A stretch of DNA of 64,000 bases from Symbiodinium sp. CCMP2592 (lineage: Eukaryota; Sar; Dinophyceae; Suessiales; Symbiodiniaceae), in contig CAJNDT010004013.1 of NCBI GenBank assembly GCA_905221615.1, forward strand, positions 457,501 to 521,500. Direction: 5' to 3'. Shown here piece by piece: positions 41,201 to 48,704 of this stretch. The position numbers were made by a program, and so were the translations under genes. Positions within the stretch are counted from its first letter, which is position 1, and every line of letters starts with the position of its first letter. Below the pieces are notes generated by a model that did no database searches, was not told the DNA's origin, and worked only from the letters and a program-made list of their open reading frames with translations.

Positions 41201-43769
41201 CTTCGTCGAACTCGCTCCTAAGGCCCATGAGCCACAACGTCGTCAGAGAGTCGATGATGGTCATGCCGATGTTTCCGAACGTGTCCTTTCCTTGCAGAAT
41301 GAAGTGTCGAGGCTCTTCGGGTGGAGGATATTGGGGTTTAGGGCTTTAGGGTTCCAGGGTTTACGGATTCGGGTTTAGGGTTTAGGTTTAGGGTTAGGGT
41401 TTAGGGTTTAGGGTTTTGGGTTTAGGGTTCTAGGGTTTAGGGCTTAGAGTTTGTGGTGTAGGGTTTAGGCTCTTCGGGTTGAGAATATTGAGGCTTAGTG
41501 CTATGGTTTAGGGTTAAGGTCTGAAGGTTTAGGGTTTGGATTTAGGGATCCTTCAGACGCGGGAACCACGGGGGGGTGCAAAGCTCATGAATCCCTCATT
41601 CTGCCTGGTCCCCCTTGTAAGGTCCAGGTTCACGTAAGGTTCCCGAACCCACCCCCTGCTGTAAATTTGAAGTTCGGAAGTTAACACGTTTATACATTTT
41701 TTACTGCTTAGAGCCGGAGGTTAGGGTGACGAGCATGGGCTTGGGAATCAAGTCGTTTCCTATCGTCCTTGTTGCGCTGAATGCATATCCCAGAGTCAGC
41801 ACAACCCAAAACAAGTAACACCAACATGGAGGCTTCATCAACACGCACCCTGTACCATTGTACTCATGTGCGTGCAATTTTTGTGTATATATGTATATAT
41901 TCATATATATATATATATATATATAATCATATATGTATATATATATATATATATATACATATATGTACGTACAAACCTACTCACATACATACGTACGTAC
42001 TTGCGTACATACGCACATACATACAGCATGCATGCATACGTACATATAAACACATGCATATGCAAATACTTCTAAATATGTAGAAGAAGAGATGCATGAA
42101 AAACACACAAGGCAGCAGAGGAACGATACTGGTCCAACACCAGGCACCCCCCGAAACCCCAAACCCTCAACCCTGAAACGTTTAGGGCTTAGGGCTTTAA
42201 GGGTGTAAAGTTTAGGGTTTAGGATGTTAGGGTTTAGGGGTTCAGGGTGAACGTCTTAGGGTTCCCTAAACCCTAAACCCTCGGTTCCCTAAACCCTACA
42301 CCCTAAACCCATTTCGTAGGGTACGCTAAACCCTCAACCCTCAACCTGAATCCCAAGCCGGAGCCTTGAAGCGAGATGGGCTTCAGCTCGTCAGATCCCC
42401 ACGCATTGCCTGATTCGTTTAGAGAGCTTGCGGTGTAAGGTGCAGGGTTTAGGATTTTTGTTTGGGCCCTTTTCCAACTGCAGGTACCGAAAGAATTCCT
42501 TACCGGGAAGAGCCAACACAAGGCTCCTCCTGGTAAGGGGTTAGGATGCAGGCGTTAGAGTTCTCCGGGCTGGTTTGGGTGCGCGTTCAGGCGGGAATCT
42601 AAGAAAGTCTCGAAACTCGTGCTGCAATGGTTGTTCAGGACTTCTTGTTGATGGGCTTCAAAGAAACTGCAAGATCCTTTTGCAAGCTTCGTTCGGATTA
42701 ATCATTTCAAGAAATGTCGATGACAGTGTGCTCCTTCAGATGGCAAATCCTTCGGTATTGCTCTTACTTTTGGAGTCAACACTAAGCACTTCGAAAAATG
42801 GTTGAGGGTTCTACCCTGCAAAAACTGGGTCCGCACTAAGCATTTCGAAAGAGGCTGAAGAGTCCAAGCTCCAAAAGACCGCTTGCGTTTAGGGTTTAGG
42901 GTGCTAGGATACCGACGAAGGGGCGATCGCGGCCTCAAGTCTCACAGTTTGAAATTTTCGGAAAGATAAGGAACCCACAATCTAAAGCCTAAAACGGGCC
43001 ACCGCACAAGTTGACCCTAGTTTCAAGTATCCTGTTATTCCGGTTAGGTGCCGCTCTGAAGGGCAAAAGAGGTCGTGCATTTTTAGTAGAGGGCTTACGG
43101 TTCGGGGTTTGGAGCTCAGACGCAAGGGTTCAGGGCTTCGTGTTCCGAGTTTAGAGTTTAGATGAGTTTAAGCTTTAGCGCTTAGAGGAGAACCTGAAAA
43201 CGTCGAGGATGTTGGATGAAACCGGGAACTTCGGTCGTGCTTTCATGCTTTCAATCCCCTTGGTGTTCTAATATAGGAACCTGATTAAGAGACCTTGGGT
43301 CTGTATTCGGGTTGCTTATATGAATCCTAGTATATCGGGGGGTTATGAGGCCAGGGTTTCGTAATCAGGTTCCTACATACATTATAGTACCCTTGTAATT
43401 AGATCCCTTATAGACCCCTTTAAAGGAACCCTAATAAAGGCCCAGGGTTTCTTAATCAGGTTCCTACATTAGGTGCACTCGCGATCCGACTTTTAACAAG
43501 CACAGCAAGTCAAGTGTTGAGAGACCTGAGAGACCTTGGGCATGTAGGGTTTGGGATGAAATGTAGGAACCTGGTTAAGAAACCCTGTGCCTATAACCCC
43601 AAAATAGTAGGATTCATATAAGGAACCCTAATAAGACCCAGTGCTTCTTGATCAGGTTCCTATATTAGAGAACCCAGAACTGGCTCAGAACCCGAAACCT
43701 CAGTGGCAAGGTGCGTTTGTATCCGGACCAGGCATGCAAGAACGCCTCCTGCACTTCATCAGCCAAGTC
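24865..43769 (-). CDS. Glycoside hydrolase family 47 alpha-mannosidase, intron-rich, partial model
   Basis: Eight in-phase exons on the minus strand rebuild much of a class I alpha-1,2-mannosidase: 43715-43769, 42365-42409, 41201-41290, 40343-40407, 39360-39412, 37805-37913, 25683-25728 and 24865-24935. The joined protein carries family landmarks in order: FLHAWSGYKRNAWGSDELKP, GNIGMTIIDSLTTLWLMGL, FDTADREISVFE, VVIRALGGLLGAHSLSG, HPSGM and AETSCLELEF. The enzyme family trims mannose from N-glycans in the ER/Golgi, or acts in ER-associated degradation (EDEM branch). Donors are four GC, one GA and three GT; acceptors are mostly AG|G. Not found: the N-terminal signal/anchor, an exon between SGM and AETS, and the C-terminal half with further catalytic residues. 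The first five exons are firm and the last three good. The gene could be a pseudogene; I see no stop in the joined exons. Confidence 0.85.
24950..25048. mobile_element. Family C element at a splice acceptor (C6)
   Basis: CCAGAGACTCCATTATCCCT / GAGAATGGAGTCTCTGGG ends. Its left edge is followed on the minus strand by GGAAG|G, the inferred acceptor of the last GH47 exon. Confidence 0.85.
25050..25680. other. Intronic: telomere-like repeat, no supported exon
   Basis: TTTAGGG-like runs at 25080-25260. Overlapping 80-95-codon frames at 25199-25486 on both strands are repeat-derived at one end and lack GH47 similarity. Confidence 0.45.
25683..25728 (-). CDS. GH47 exon with the LEF motif
   Basis: Reads (A)ETSCLELEFSEPRG, matching the family's AE-x-G/S-T-L-Q-L-E-F segment. 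Acceptor CCAAG|CA, donor CCA|GTAATT. It joins the next exon in phase. Confidence 0.6.
25913..26030 (-). repeat. Telomere-type CCCCTAAA array
   Basis: About thirteen units, mostly the octamer variant CCCCTAAA. Confidence 0.9.
26737..26800. repeat. AT/ATGT microsatellite
   Basis: Alternating (TA)n with GTATATAT interruptions. Confidence 0.9.
26990..27373 (-). CDS. Open frame of uncertain status
   Basis: 127-codon minus frame, protein-like in its middle (LRENFVLHPEVLQNAVPRLV then GLMIQHVGLYPVKLHG). It has no recognised domain, and a second minus frame is also open for 80 codons. It lies in the large GH47 gap and shows no similarity to GH47. Could be an unrelated exon or chance. Confidence 0.25.
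   Translation of the reverse strand: MHIVTLYTKVATCHLMIFHDISHCRIPVSSVGSPFTVHHSTPLCMCYLSYSGQIDVLQFCLFDLRENFVLHPEVLQNAVPRLVASFLCMPRTPQNPDGLMIQHVGLYPVKLHGVLTWTSVLVILTSY
27400..27545 (-). repeat. Telomere-type CCCTAAA/CCCTGAA array
   Basis: About twenty units with frequent CCCTGAA variants. Confidence 0.9.
28310..28500 (-). CDS. Exon-like segment, unknown protein
   Basis: The minus frame reads APQIVGVPVLSLTQPKSLPP then DPQPFRQGCARTLKPARETF, with an acceptor-like CCCCGCAG before IVGVP. Proline-rich. No family recognised. Confidence 0.3.
28684..28800 (-). repeat. CAT/CAC-rich trinucleotide tract
   Basis: Degenerate (CAT)n/(CAC)n run, the reverse complement of the GAT tracts that flank the LINE. 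It translates as poly-His on plus and poly-Asp on minus, so open frames here are not informative. Confidence 0.8.
28850..29880. other. No supported gene
   Basis: Two E-like remnants (GTAGGTAGCGCC at about 29236 and GGGGCCTGGATGATTGG at about 29333). The rest is AT-rich unique sequence with short open frames on both strands and no recognisable motif. Confidence 0.4.
29880..30085 (+). repeat. Telomere-derived 9-bp array TTTATAGGG
   Basis: About sixteen near-exact TTTATAGGG units, then reversion to TTTAGGG; a two-base expansion of the heptamer. Confidence 0.9.
30538..30842 (+). repeat. Minisatellite of about 63 bp, five copies
   Basis: Each unit has GGAAGCCACGCAGACAGCCG and GATTCAAGAGCCACCAAAC, separated by a variable AAGGACTTTTTTG-like spacer. 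One plus frame stays open across it with a repeated RKPHRQPTQEPPN motif. Confidence 0.8.
31000..31740. other. GC-richer region, coding status unclear
   Basis: Between 31075 and 31620 several frames on both strands are open for about 60-120 codons. The best plus frame (31264-31608) contains TKTRFLVCTDLLGQRLPKQN. I could not choose a strand or recognise a family; treat it as possible exon sequence. Confidence 0.3.
31761..31959. mobile_element. Family B composite element (B9)
   Basis: Left end eroded (CTTAAAGGACTTAGTAAGTA). Two right ends (CCCATGATCCTCTAAGTA, CCCCATGATCCTCTAAGTA) separated by TATAGATCCCTTTAAGGAGC units. Confidence 0.8.
32052..32130 (+). repeat. Telomere-type TTTAGGG array
   Basis: About ten units. 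Confidence 0.85.
32217..32276. repeat. (CT)n microsatellite
   Basis: About 28 CT dinucleotides with one TCCC interruption. Confidence 0.95.
32469..33197 (-). CDS. RING-finger protein gene, probably spliced
   Basis: From an ATG at 33197 the minus frame reads ADDLAHLKQELREAKSKANL, a short coiled-coil-like helix, then CLLCLEPL and CGHGFCARCLQRC: the first three metal pairs of a C3HC4 RING. Such domains usually recruit E2 enzymes for ubiquitin transfer. The last Cys pair is not in this frame, which stops at about 32958. A downstream frame with PQCR near 32885, FDLSEVVDWPTTSTDPFVHA and then RVLEWYANEIELDVRGPYHW up to a stop near 32469 suggests further exons. It lies on the same strand as GH47 and inside its largest gap. 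Confidence 0.55.
33370..34776 (-). pseudogene. Minus-strand coding region, decayed or multiply spliced
   Basis: Protein-like stretches occur in all three minus frames: FAFTDPTTKADDRAAALDIR and VSISLAEDREEKCRVEVDLF (about 34560-34740), RPWNLVHASSTERWEDTIFR (34420-34490), RHFVTQPYAEFVNDGK (34310-34360), GIKKWPSQSLPSLATLLG (34190-34245), SWLTRDGTDGWVVTRPGG (33970-34030) and WEKKTLDLALPGGLPEAA (33780-33845). The frame changes every 60-200 bp, so either many short introns or indels are present. An 805-codon frame across this region is mostly minisatellite translation upstream and should not be taken as the protein. No family recognised. Confidence 0.45.
34777..35785. repeat. 33-bp minisatellite, about 1 kb
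   Basis: Unit AGCAGCGGACGACAGCGGAA plus AACAGCAGCGGAG, about thirty copies with 18-bp short variants. Because the unit is a multiple of three, several frames stay open (plus-strand ENSSGEQRTTA; minus-strand PLLSAAVFRCR). A 263-bp higher-order block is repeated, marked by GACAGGGAAAACAGCAGCGG at 35261 and 35524. Confidence 0.95.
35803..35919. mobile_element. Family D element (D6) at the minisatellite edge
   Basis: CTCCCGAAAACTCGGGGTAC and CCTTACTTTCGAAACTGCCC ends, AAGGATCCTACTATTTTTGA core. Confidence 0.7.
36339..36433 (+). repeat. Family H repeat, copy 2
   Basis: CTATACTGAACTAGCAAAA ... TTTAGCTGTTTCTTAGGGAT ... TTTCTAAGTACC; left inverted arm partly deleted. Confidence 0.85.
36583..36695. 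mobile_element. Family K palindromic element (K1)
   Basis: CTAGGATACCCAGTAACCTA / GGTACTACTGGGCATCCTAG ends. A minus-strand island reading SLSRLTEDFKAPLKRQQGK lies just left of it (36490-36582). Confidence 0.85.
37276..37355 (-). repeat. Telomere-type CCCTAAA array
   Basis: Eleven units, one CCCTATA variant. Confidence 0.9.
37522..37633. mobile_element. Family J palindromic element (J1)
   Basis: CTAGACCCAAGAGTAACCCA / GGCCTACTCTGGGTCCTAG ends; GGATGCCCTTTTTGGTTTAA and AAAAAAGGGAATAAGGG core. Confidence 0.85.
37748..37812. mobile_element. Family D half element at a splice donor (D7)
   Basis: ACCCAAAATAGTAGGATCCT through AACTCCCATG. The outermost GGGAGTT of the minus strand supplies the GT donor inferred for the GH47 exon at 37805-37913. 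Confidence 0.7.
37805..37913 (-). CDS. GH47 exon
   Basis: Reads (R)DFLPRIGNGMGSAVPC, then KRFLPGLTRTSHPSGMG. The LSG-x-FL start and the FLPxL...HPSGM end match the family's 'LLPAF.TPSGIP' segment, with about eight extra residues between. Acceptor TTCAG, donor GGGA|GTTCGT. Confidence 0.6.
37921..38025 (+). repeat. Tandem repeat of about 45 bp
   Basis: AGATCTAGGTTTAGGAAAAC ATAG-type unit, three copies, the last diverged (GACCTGGGCTTAGG). Confidence 0.75.
38108..38190 (+). repeat. Telomere-type TTTAGGG array
   Basis: About eleven units with TTTTAGGG and TTTGGGG variants. Confidence 0.85.
38190..39220. other. GH47 intron: no supported exon
   Basis: A run of about 15 G at 38457-38471, unique AT-richer sequence to 38860, CCCTAAA-like units at 38890-38970 and 60-70-codon chance frames at 38992-39298. 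Confidence 0.5.
39222..39331. mobile_element. Family B element in a GH47 intron (B10)
   Basis: TACTTGGAGGCTCATGGGAC / GTCCCATGATCCTCCAAGTA ends, TA borders; 28 bp from the exon at 39360-39412. Confidence 0.9.
39360..39412 (-). CDS. GH47 exon
   Basis: Reads VVIRALGGLLGAHSLSG plus a split codon; the conserved 'IR.LGGLLSA..LSG' block. Acceptor GACAG|G, donor GGCAG|GCCAGT (GC). Confidence 0.85.
40000..40090. mobile_element. Family L palindromic element (L2)
   Basis: GATGTAGGAACCTGATTAAG / CTTTATCAGGTTCCTACATC ends; simplest copy of this family. Confidence 0.85.
40343..40407 (-). CDS. GH47 exon
   Basis: Reads LAFVERDLDFDTADREISVF E, matching 'W(I/V)....LDF......VSVFE'. Acceptor CGCAG|G, donor CGAG|GCACGC (GC). 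Confidence 0.85.
40679..40875. repeat. Degenerate AGCCTTAAAGGAACCCCTAC tandem
   Basis: About eight loose units of 20-25 bp, related to the AAGGAACCC module inside composite elements. Confidence 0.65.
41024..41134. mobile_element. Family K palindromic element (K2)
   Basis: CTAGGATGCCCAGTAACTTA / GGTACTACTGGGCATCCTGG ends, GGTATTGGGTAACTTTATAA core as in K1. Confidence 0.85.
41201..41290 (-). CDS. GH47 exon with a GA donor
   Basis: Reads KDTFGNIGMTIIDSLTTLWL then MGLRSEFDE(G), the most diagnostic block of the family. Acceptor TGCAAG|G. The donor that keeps family spacing is GAAG|GAGAAG; the nearby GT would add three residues. Confidence 0.9.
41340..41480 (+). repeat. Telomere-type TTTAGGG run
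   Basis: About twelve scattered units; directly 5' (minus sense) of the GH47 exon at 41201-41290. Confidence 0.8.
41885..41970. repeat. AT/ATGT microsatellite
   Basis: (TA)n with ATATGTATATAT interruptions, then ACGTACAT-type repeats to about 42050. Confidence 0.9.
42365..42409 (-). CDS. GH47 exon
   Basis: Reads (R)NAWGSDELKPISLQ(G), the conserved 'YAWG.DELKP.S' segment. Acceptor AATCAG|G, donor TTCAAG|GCTCCG (GC). Confidence 0.85.
42420..43270. other. GH47 intron: no supported exon
   Basis: A plus frame of 76 codons at 42575-42805 and a minus frame of 78 codons at 42702-42938 overlap. I see no motif in either and no palindromic element. Confidence 0.45.
43271..43469. mobile_element. Family L composite element (L3)
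   Basis: One left end (ATATAGGAACCTGATTAAGA) and two right ends (CGTAATCAGGTTCCTACAT, CTTAATCAGGTTCCTACAT) separated by AGATCCCTTATAGACCCCTT. Confidence 0.85.
43561..43667. mobile_element. Family L element (L4)
   Basis: ATGTAGGAACCTGGTTAAGA / CTTGATCAGGTTCCTATAT ends; 48 bp from the first GH47 exon found. Confidence 0.85.
43715..43769 (-). CDS. GH47 exon (most 5' found)
   Basis: Reads DLADEVQEAFLHAWSGYK plus a split Arg codon, the conserved 'V..AF.HAW.GYK' helix. Acceptor GGCAG|G, donor AAAC|GCACCT (GC). Confidence 0.85.
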
Positions 43770-44029
43770 CTGCCACTTAGAGCATTAGGGAACTCTGGAA
43801 GCAATACGCTCTGAGGGCATGAAGAGTGAAATTGGTTTGGGAGTATTGCCTGGTAAAAACTGTTCAGGAGCTGCAACGGAATACTATTCAGTTCGTAAAC
43901 ACCCTCAAATGACGGACTTCTAAAAGCAACTATAGTGACAGGTACTTTAATGCGAAACCCCCCTGAAAATTGAAAACCAAAACCCCTCAGCCCATGAACC
44001 TCCGAGCCAACTCTTGGGGATTTCACCGA

Positions 44030-44400
44030 GGTTAGATCTCAGACATATTTCGCCGAATCGCAAGAGCTTAGGCTTAGGGGTTTAGGGTTTAGGGCTTTAG
44101 GACTCTGAAAGAAATTGAAAAAATAGGTTGTAAGAGTCCGAACAATTGCCAAACGTGGAGTTTAGGGGATTGAGCCAGGAGGTGCGTCTGCCAATGGATT
44201 GGAGTTTCATCGCGATCCCGTCCTTCCACTTGTCGGTGGTCCCATTGTTGGATGAACCTGCTGTAAGGGTACTAAAAACTGCTACTATAGCGGTTGCTAC
44301 AAAGGTTAATTGATATAGGGGTACTAGAAATACTATAAGGGTTTAGAGCGCAGGATTGGCATTGTCACGTTAGAGGATGGACATGTTCAAGTTAGGGATG
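44030..44400. other. Possible upstream GH47 intron sequence; one weak exon candidate
   Basis: A minus frame at 44160-44250 reads NGTTDKWKDGIAMKLQSIGR, but a competing frame is equally open. No conserved GH47 motif lies upstream of the HAW helix that would confirm it. Confidence 0.25.
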
Positions 44401-44407
44401 GAACTGA

Positions 44408-44515
44408 CCCAGAGACTCCAATACCCCTTAACTAAGGAACATACCTCAAATCATATGAGGGTGTCTAACATACTTTAAGGTATATTCCTTAATTAAGGGG
44501 TTTTGGAGTCCCTGG
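44408..44515. mobile_element. Family C element (C7)
   Basis: CCAGAGACTCCAATACCCCT / GGGGTTTTGGAGTCCCTGG ends; GAC and GAG flanks (2 of 3). Confidence 0.85.
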
Positions 44516-45076
44516 GGAGCTGGCCCTAGCCGGCAATTGCGACATCAGATACTCAAACGGACAAGCGATGCACTCAACCACCAAACGGACACTTCGATGG
44601 GGCTTGGCTGAGCCACCAAGACCCGACACCCTAAATCCGAAACCGTGAAGCGAACATTAAACCCTAAACCCTAAATCCGTAATTTAAATCCTAGACCGTA
44701 AACCCTAAATTTTCAAATCCTAAATCCTAAACCCTCAACCCTAAAACAGAGAGCCCAAAACTGAAACCGCCCTCCGAGAAGGGGGGCCCTCCATGCCACA
44801 CTCGTGTCCATGCTCTCACAACTTACTTCCCCTATACGCCACGGGGTTAAACTTTCCGGCTACTACTAAACTATAAGAACCCCAAGAAGTGTAAAGGTTC
44901 CGGCAAGGACTAAACTGTAAGAGCCCAAAAAATGTAAAGCTTGGGTGTTGGGGGAACTAAGACAAGTTTTGAAACCTACATCTCAGTCCCTTCACGTCTG
45001 TGGCCTTAAGGACCTTCGAATTGAAGGAGCTCAACCTGGGTCCAAATACTTCTGACCGGTATAAGGTTTAGGGATT

Positions 45077-45171
45077 CTATACTGAACTTAGAACCCTGGC
45101 GAAAATAATGATTTTAGCTGTTTCTTAGGGGTTATAATAACCAAAAATTTAAAATTATTCTAAGTACCCCT
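45077..45171 (+). repeat. Family H repeat, copy 3
   Basis: CTATACTGAACTTAGAACCC ... TTTTAGCTGTTTCTTAGGGG ... ATTCTAAGTACCCCTAA; nearly full length. Confidence 0.9.
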
Positions 45172-45477
45172 AAGGTTTCAGCGCTTAGGGGTTTAGGGGT
45201 CTAGGGTTTGGGGTTTAGGGATTGAAAGTAATCGCCCTTGAGTCCCAGTCCTCGTGGGATGGAGATGGAGCCGGGTGGATCAGCAAAGTGGAGCTGCCTG
45301 GGTTCAGAATTCGAACCCTGAACTAAATGCAGGTTCTCTAAACCCGAAACCCTCAACCCCTAAACCCTAAAACCTCAACCCGAAACCCGTGTAGGGGTCC
45401 TAAATCCAAGGCTCTGGGAAGCCACCCAAACTGGGAACTGCGGCACTTGAGAGACCTTGTCATTTCCACGAGTGCTA

Positions 45478-45612
45478 TAGGGGCCTTAGAAATTAGTATA
45501 GGGTTTTGGGTTTGTTATACTACAATTGTAATAAGGAACCTCCGAAATAGTTTTGAACAGGGTTTTGGGGTTGTTATACTACAAGTATAATAAGGAACCT
45601 CCGAAATAGTAT
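45478..45612. mobile_element. Family E element with internal tandem duplication (E6)
   Basis: TAGGGGCCTTAGAAATTAGT start. The block GGGTTTTGGGTTTGTTATAC through CCTCCGAAATAGT is repeated twice in tandem (about 65 bp). Confidence 0.75.
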
Positions 45613-45801
45613 CTTTGGAAGCGTGAAGAATTCGAACGCAAAGCGTAGAATAAGACCTCAGCATTTCATGTTTCAAACCTCGTGTGAGCGCAACAATGCA
45701 CAAAAGATCCTCACGCTGACAGCTCCCAAAGGAAAACCGTAAAAGATGCAGAAGCTTCCGAACCCACACACCTTCAGCAAAAGGTGAGAGAGAAAACCCC
45801 A

Positions 45802-45910
45802 CCCAGAGCCTCCAAAACCCCTTAATTGAGGAATAGACCTTAAATTATAAGAGGATCCCTATTATAATTTAAGGTATATTCCTTAATTGAAGGGTTTTGG
45901 AGGCTCTGGG
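45802..45910. mobile_element. Family C element, GCCTCC subfamily (C8)
   Basis: CCCAGAGCCTCCAAAACCCC / GGGTTTTGGAGGCTCTGGG ends; AACCCCA directly outside both ends. Confidence 0.9.
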
Positions 45911-46009
45911 AACCCCAACCCGAAACCCTAAACCCAAACCCAGAAACCTGGACCTTCGTCCAAGTCGAGGCGCACCGCCGACTGCTTGTTGCCGTCGACA
46001 CTGGAACCT

Positions 46010-47430
46010 TAACGGTTCTATAACAAGGGTTGCTTATCCGGCCATTGCCGGGATGGGCTCTCTCAGCTCCATAAGGGCTCTGACATGTGTGTGTGCGTGT
46101 ATGTATATATATATATATACACATGGAACCCCCGTAAAGCTGCGAGCTGTGTGTCAGGCATGGCTTGACAGCTTTGCTTCTCAACTGCTTAGTGGCTTCC
46201 ATACCCTAAACCATAACCCTCAACTCAAAATATGGCGGCCTGAATGATTAGACTGGGGATTTGTGGCTTTCCATGCCACAATTGATGATAGTTGTACAGA
46301 GGAACACGTCTATTGAAGTTTTGGGAGCCAAAACCCTTCAAATAGACTTAGGGTTCTAGGCATGCCCTTTGCTTATGCCATAGGAGACTTGACCGTGGAA
46401 AAAAGGGCACTCAGTGGGCACTCAGGGCAAGTTAATGAAAACCCATATGTATAGCATATACAGAGCATTTTAGTAGTTATCCAGACATCAGCTACTACGA
46501 ACTTACCGTAAAGCTTCAGTTGGCTCGATGACACGACGAATCAGGATTTCGACATCTAACGTGCTTCCGAAAAATCTAGTATAGTGTTTCGATTTCGATT
46601 TGTAGGGTTCAGGTTGTACACGGTTCAGGGTTTCGTATGGTTTCACGAAAATGCGCATACGTGCTGTTTCCAGCAGCGTCCAGAATCCGCAATTCCACAC
46701 GCCACACAAACAAGTTCGAAGCCATGAAACCCAATAATGCCTGGAACTTTAAAATCCTCGTGACACATCCTCTTACCCGTCGGCTTGAACCCGCCTAAAA
46801 GCTCACTTCACTCTGAATCCGTCTCCATCCAATCCTAACCGGAAGCCCTAACCCTAAACTCCTAACCCTAAACCCTAAACCCTAAATGCCAAATGCCATA
46901 AACAACCCTAAAAAGCCCTGACCCCTAAACACCAAACACCTAAACCCTAAACCCCTAAACCCCTAAACCCCTAAACCCCTAAACCCTTAAACCCTAAGCT
47001 CAGCGAAGCACCCCATGGCTCCACCCACACGGAGATGCTACCCGCAGAAGTCCCTCGGACGAGGACAACGGCCTGCTTTCGACGGCATTTGGAACTCGTA
47101 ACCCTGCGGTTTAGGGCTTTAGGGTTTAAAGATTAGGGTTTAGTGGTTTAGGGTTTTAGGGTTTCGGGGTTTCGGGGTTTGGGGTTTTAGGGCTTAGAGT
47201 TTAGGGTTTAGGGGTCTAGGGGTTTATTCAGGGTTTAGAGTTTCGGGTTGAGGGGTCTAGGGGTTTAGGGCTAAGGGAGCCTGAACCATAAATACCCTAA
47301 GCCATAAGCCTAAAGCCGAAACCGTAGCCTAAACCGTTAAGCTTTGCAAGGTTCTTAAGGGGTCCTCTAAAACCTTTCGAGGGACGTGCATGGAGGTTTT
47401 GTATGTTAGCATAGGGTTTGGGAGATATCA
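46010..47430. other. No supported gene
   Basis: TA microsatellite at 46100-46122, an E-like remnant at about 46233, and telomere-type arrays at 46850-47000 (CCCCTAAA) and 47105-47270 (TTTAGGG). A minus frame of 68 codons at 46503-46709 has no recognisable motif. Confidence 0.5.
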
Positions 47431-47439
47431 TGGTATATT

Positions 47440-47548
47440 CCCAGAGCCTCCAAAACCCCTTAACTACACAATATACCTTCAATCATATTAGGGATCCGAT
47501 TATGATTTAAGGTATATTCCTTAACTAAGGGGTCTTGGAGGCTCTGGG
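47440..47548. mobile_element. Family C element, GCCTCC subfamily (C9)
   Basis: CCCAGAGCCTCCAAAACCCC / GGGGTCTTGGAGGCTCTGGG ends; no matching flanks. Confidence 0.9.
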
Positions 47549-47905
47549 CGTGCATGGGGACTGCAAGTGCACAGTATTGCCCGTGTTCGCAGAATTTGGG
47601 CCGACAGGTGTGCTTGGTGGGCTTGTAGGGGTGAGGGATTAGGGCTAAGAGCGCGGGGGCTGCGAGCCTTTCAGAGTTTGGGAGGGTAGGGCGTATACGG
47701 TTGAGGTCTTCCAGAGCTTAGGTAGAAACGGCTTTGAGCCTTCTGTGCAAAAGCTCTAATGCCTCAGGCCTCAGACGTTAATTTGCAAAAACACCCAAAT
47801 GGCATCAAGATCAGAAAGCTCAGTTTAAAGCCCTGCACCTCCCAAAAGAAGCGGCAAACAAAAGACAAGAACAAGACGATGCCTCCAAATGTGAGGGTAC
47901 TATAC

Positions 47906-48003
47906 AGGCCCAAATAATTACCTACAATATTCCTTAAAAGTTCCTTTTTATTACTCTCCTATGAAGAAGCCCCAAACCCTATTCTAATTATTAAGGCCCC
48001 TAT
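47906..48003. mobile_element. Family E element (E7)
   Basis: CAGGCCCAAATAATTACC and TATTCTAATTATTAAGGCCC ends; its TATAT border is shared with the start of D8. Confidence 0.8.
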
Positions 48004-48103
48004 ATGGGGGTTTCCGAAAATAGGGGTACCTTATATTTGGGGGTCCTTATAATAAGGATCCTATTGTTTATATGGGTCCCCTATTTTCGGAAACTCCCAT
48101 ATT
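48001..48103. mobile_element. Family D element (D8)
   Basis: ATATGGGGGTTTCCGAAAAT / TATTTTCGGAAACTCCCATA ends, AAGGATCCTATTGTTTATAT core; directly abuts E7. Confidence 0.9.
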
Positions 48104-48356
48104 ATTCCTGATAATTGTCAGCCCCTAGAACTCCAAGCAAGCCCTCATGCAAACACTCCCCCCGAAGCCCCCGACCTCAAACCTAACCTGTTTGCTGAAC
48201 GCCTCAACCCTAAACCCCATACCCTAAACCCTGAACCCTGAACCCTGAACCCTAAACCCTAAACCCTAAAGCCTAAATTAACTCAAAATCCCAAGGAAAC
48301 CCCCCGAGGAAGAGCCCCTCAACCCTACGCCCCAAAGCTGAACCCCTAAACTCTGT

Positions 48357-48467
48357 TGTAGGAGCCATAATAATTCGAAAAGGGGTTTGGAGGGTACATT
48401 ACATTATACTATACTTATGAGAAGGAACCCCCCAAAGTAGTATTGGTTAATTATCAAGGCCCCTTTG
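48357..48467. mobile_element. Family E element (E8)
   Basis: TAGGAGCCATAATAATTCGA and TTGGTTAATTATCAAGGCCC ends, GAGAAGGAACCCCCCAAAG core. Confidence 0.75.
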
Positions 48468-48597
48468 GTAAACCCTAGACTCTACACCAGAAACCCCGAA
48501 TGCTAAACCCGAGCTCGAAAGCCTCTCCCCGAGAGTTGGAGTGAAATCGTCCGCCAGGACTGAGAATCTCCAGACGCCTCTTCGGAGCGTTGGGCAT

Positions 48598-48704
48598 CCA
48601 GAGACTCCAATATCCCTTAATTAAGGAATATTCCTTAAATCATGTTAGGGATCCTACTGCAATTTAAGGTATATTGCTTAAGTAAGGGAAATTGGAGTCC
48701 CTGG
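48598..48704. mobile_element. Family C introner-like element (C10)
   Basis: CCAGAGACTCCAATATCCCT / GAAATTGGAGTCCCTGGG ends; CAT duplicated on each side. Deletion with one CAT leaves a plus frame RLFGALGMRMT across the site. Confidence 0.9.

Noticed and set aside
41560..41650. Minus frame PYVNLDLTRG as the GH47 'VNL.TG' exon
   Set aside because: Attractive match, but it lies 5' of exons that encode earlier parts of the domain, so the order is wrong.
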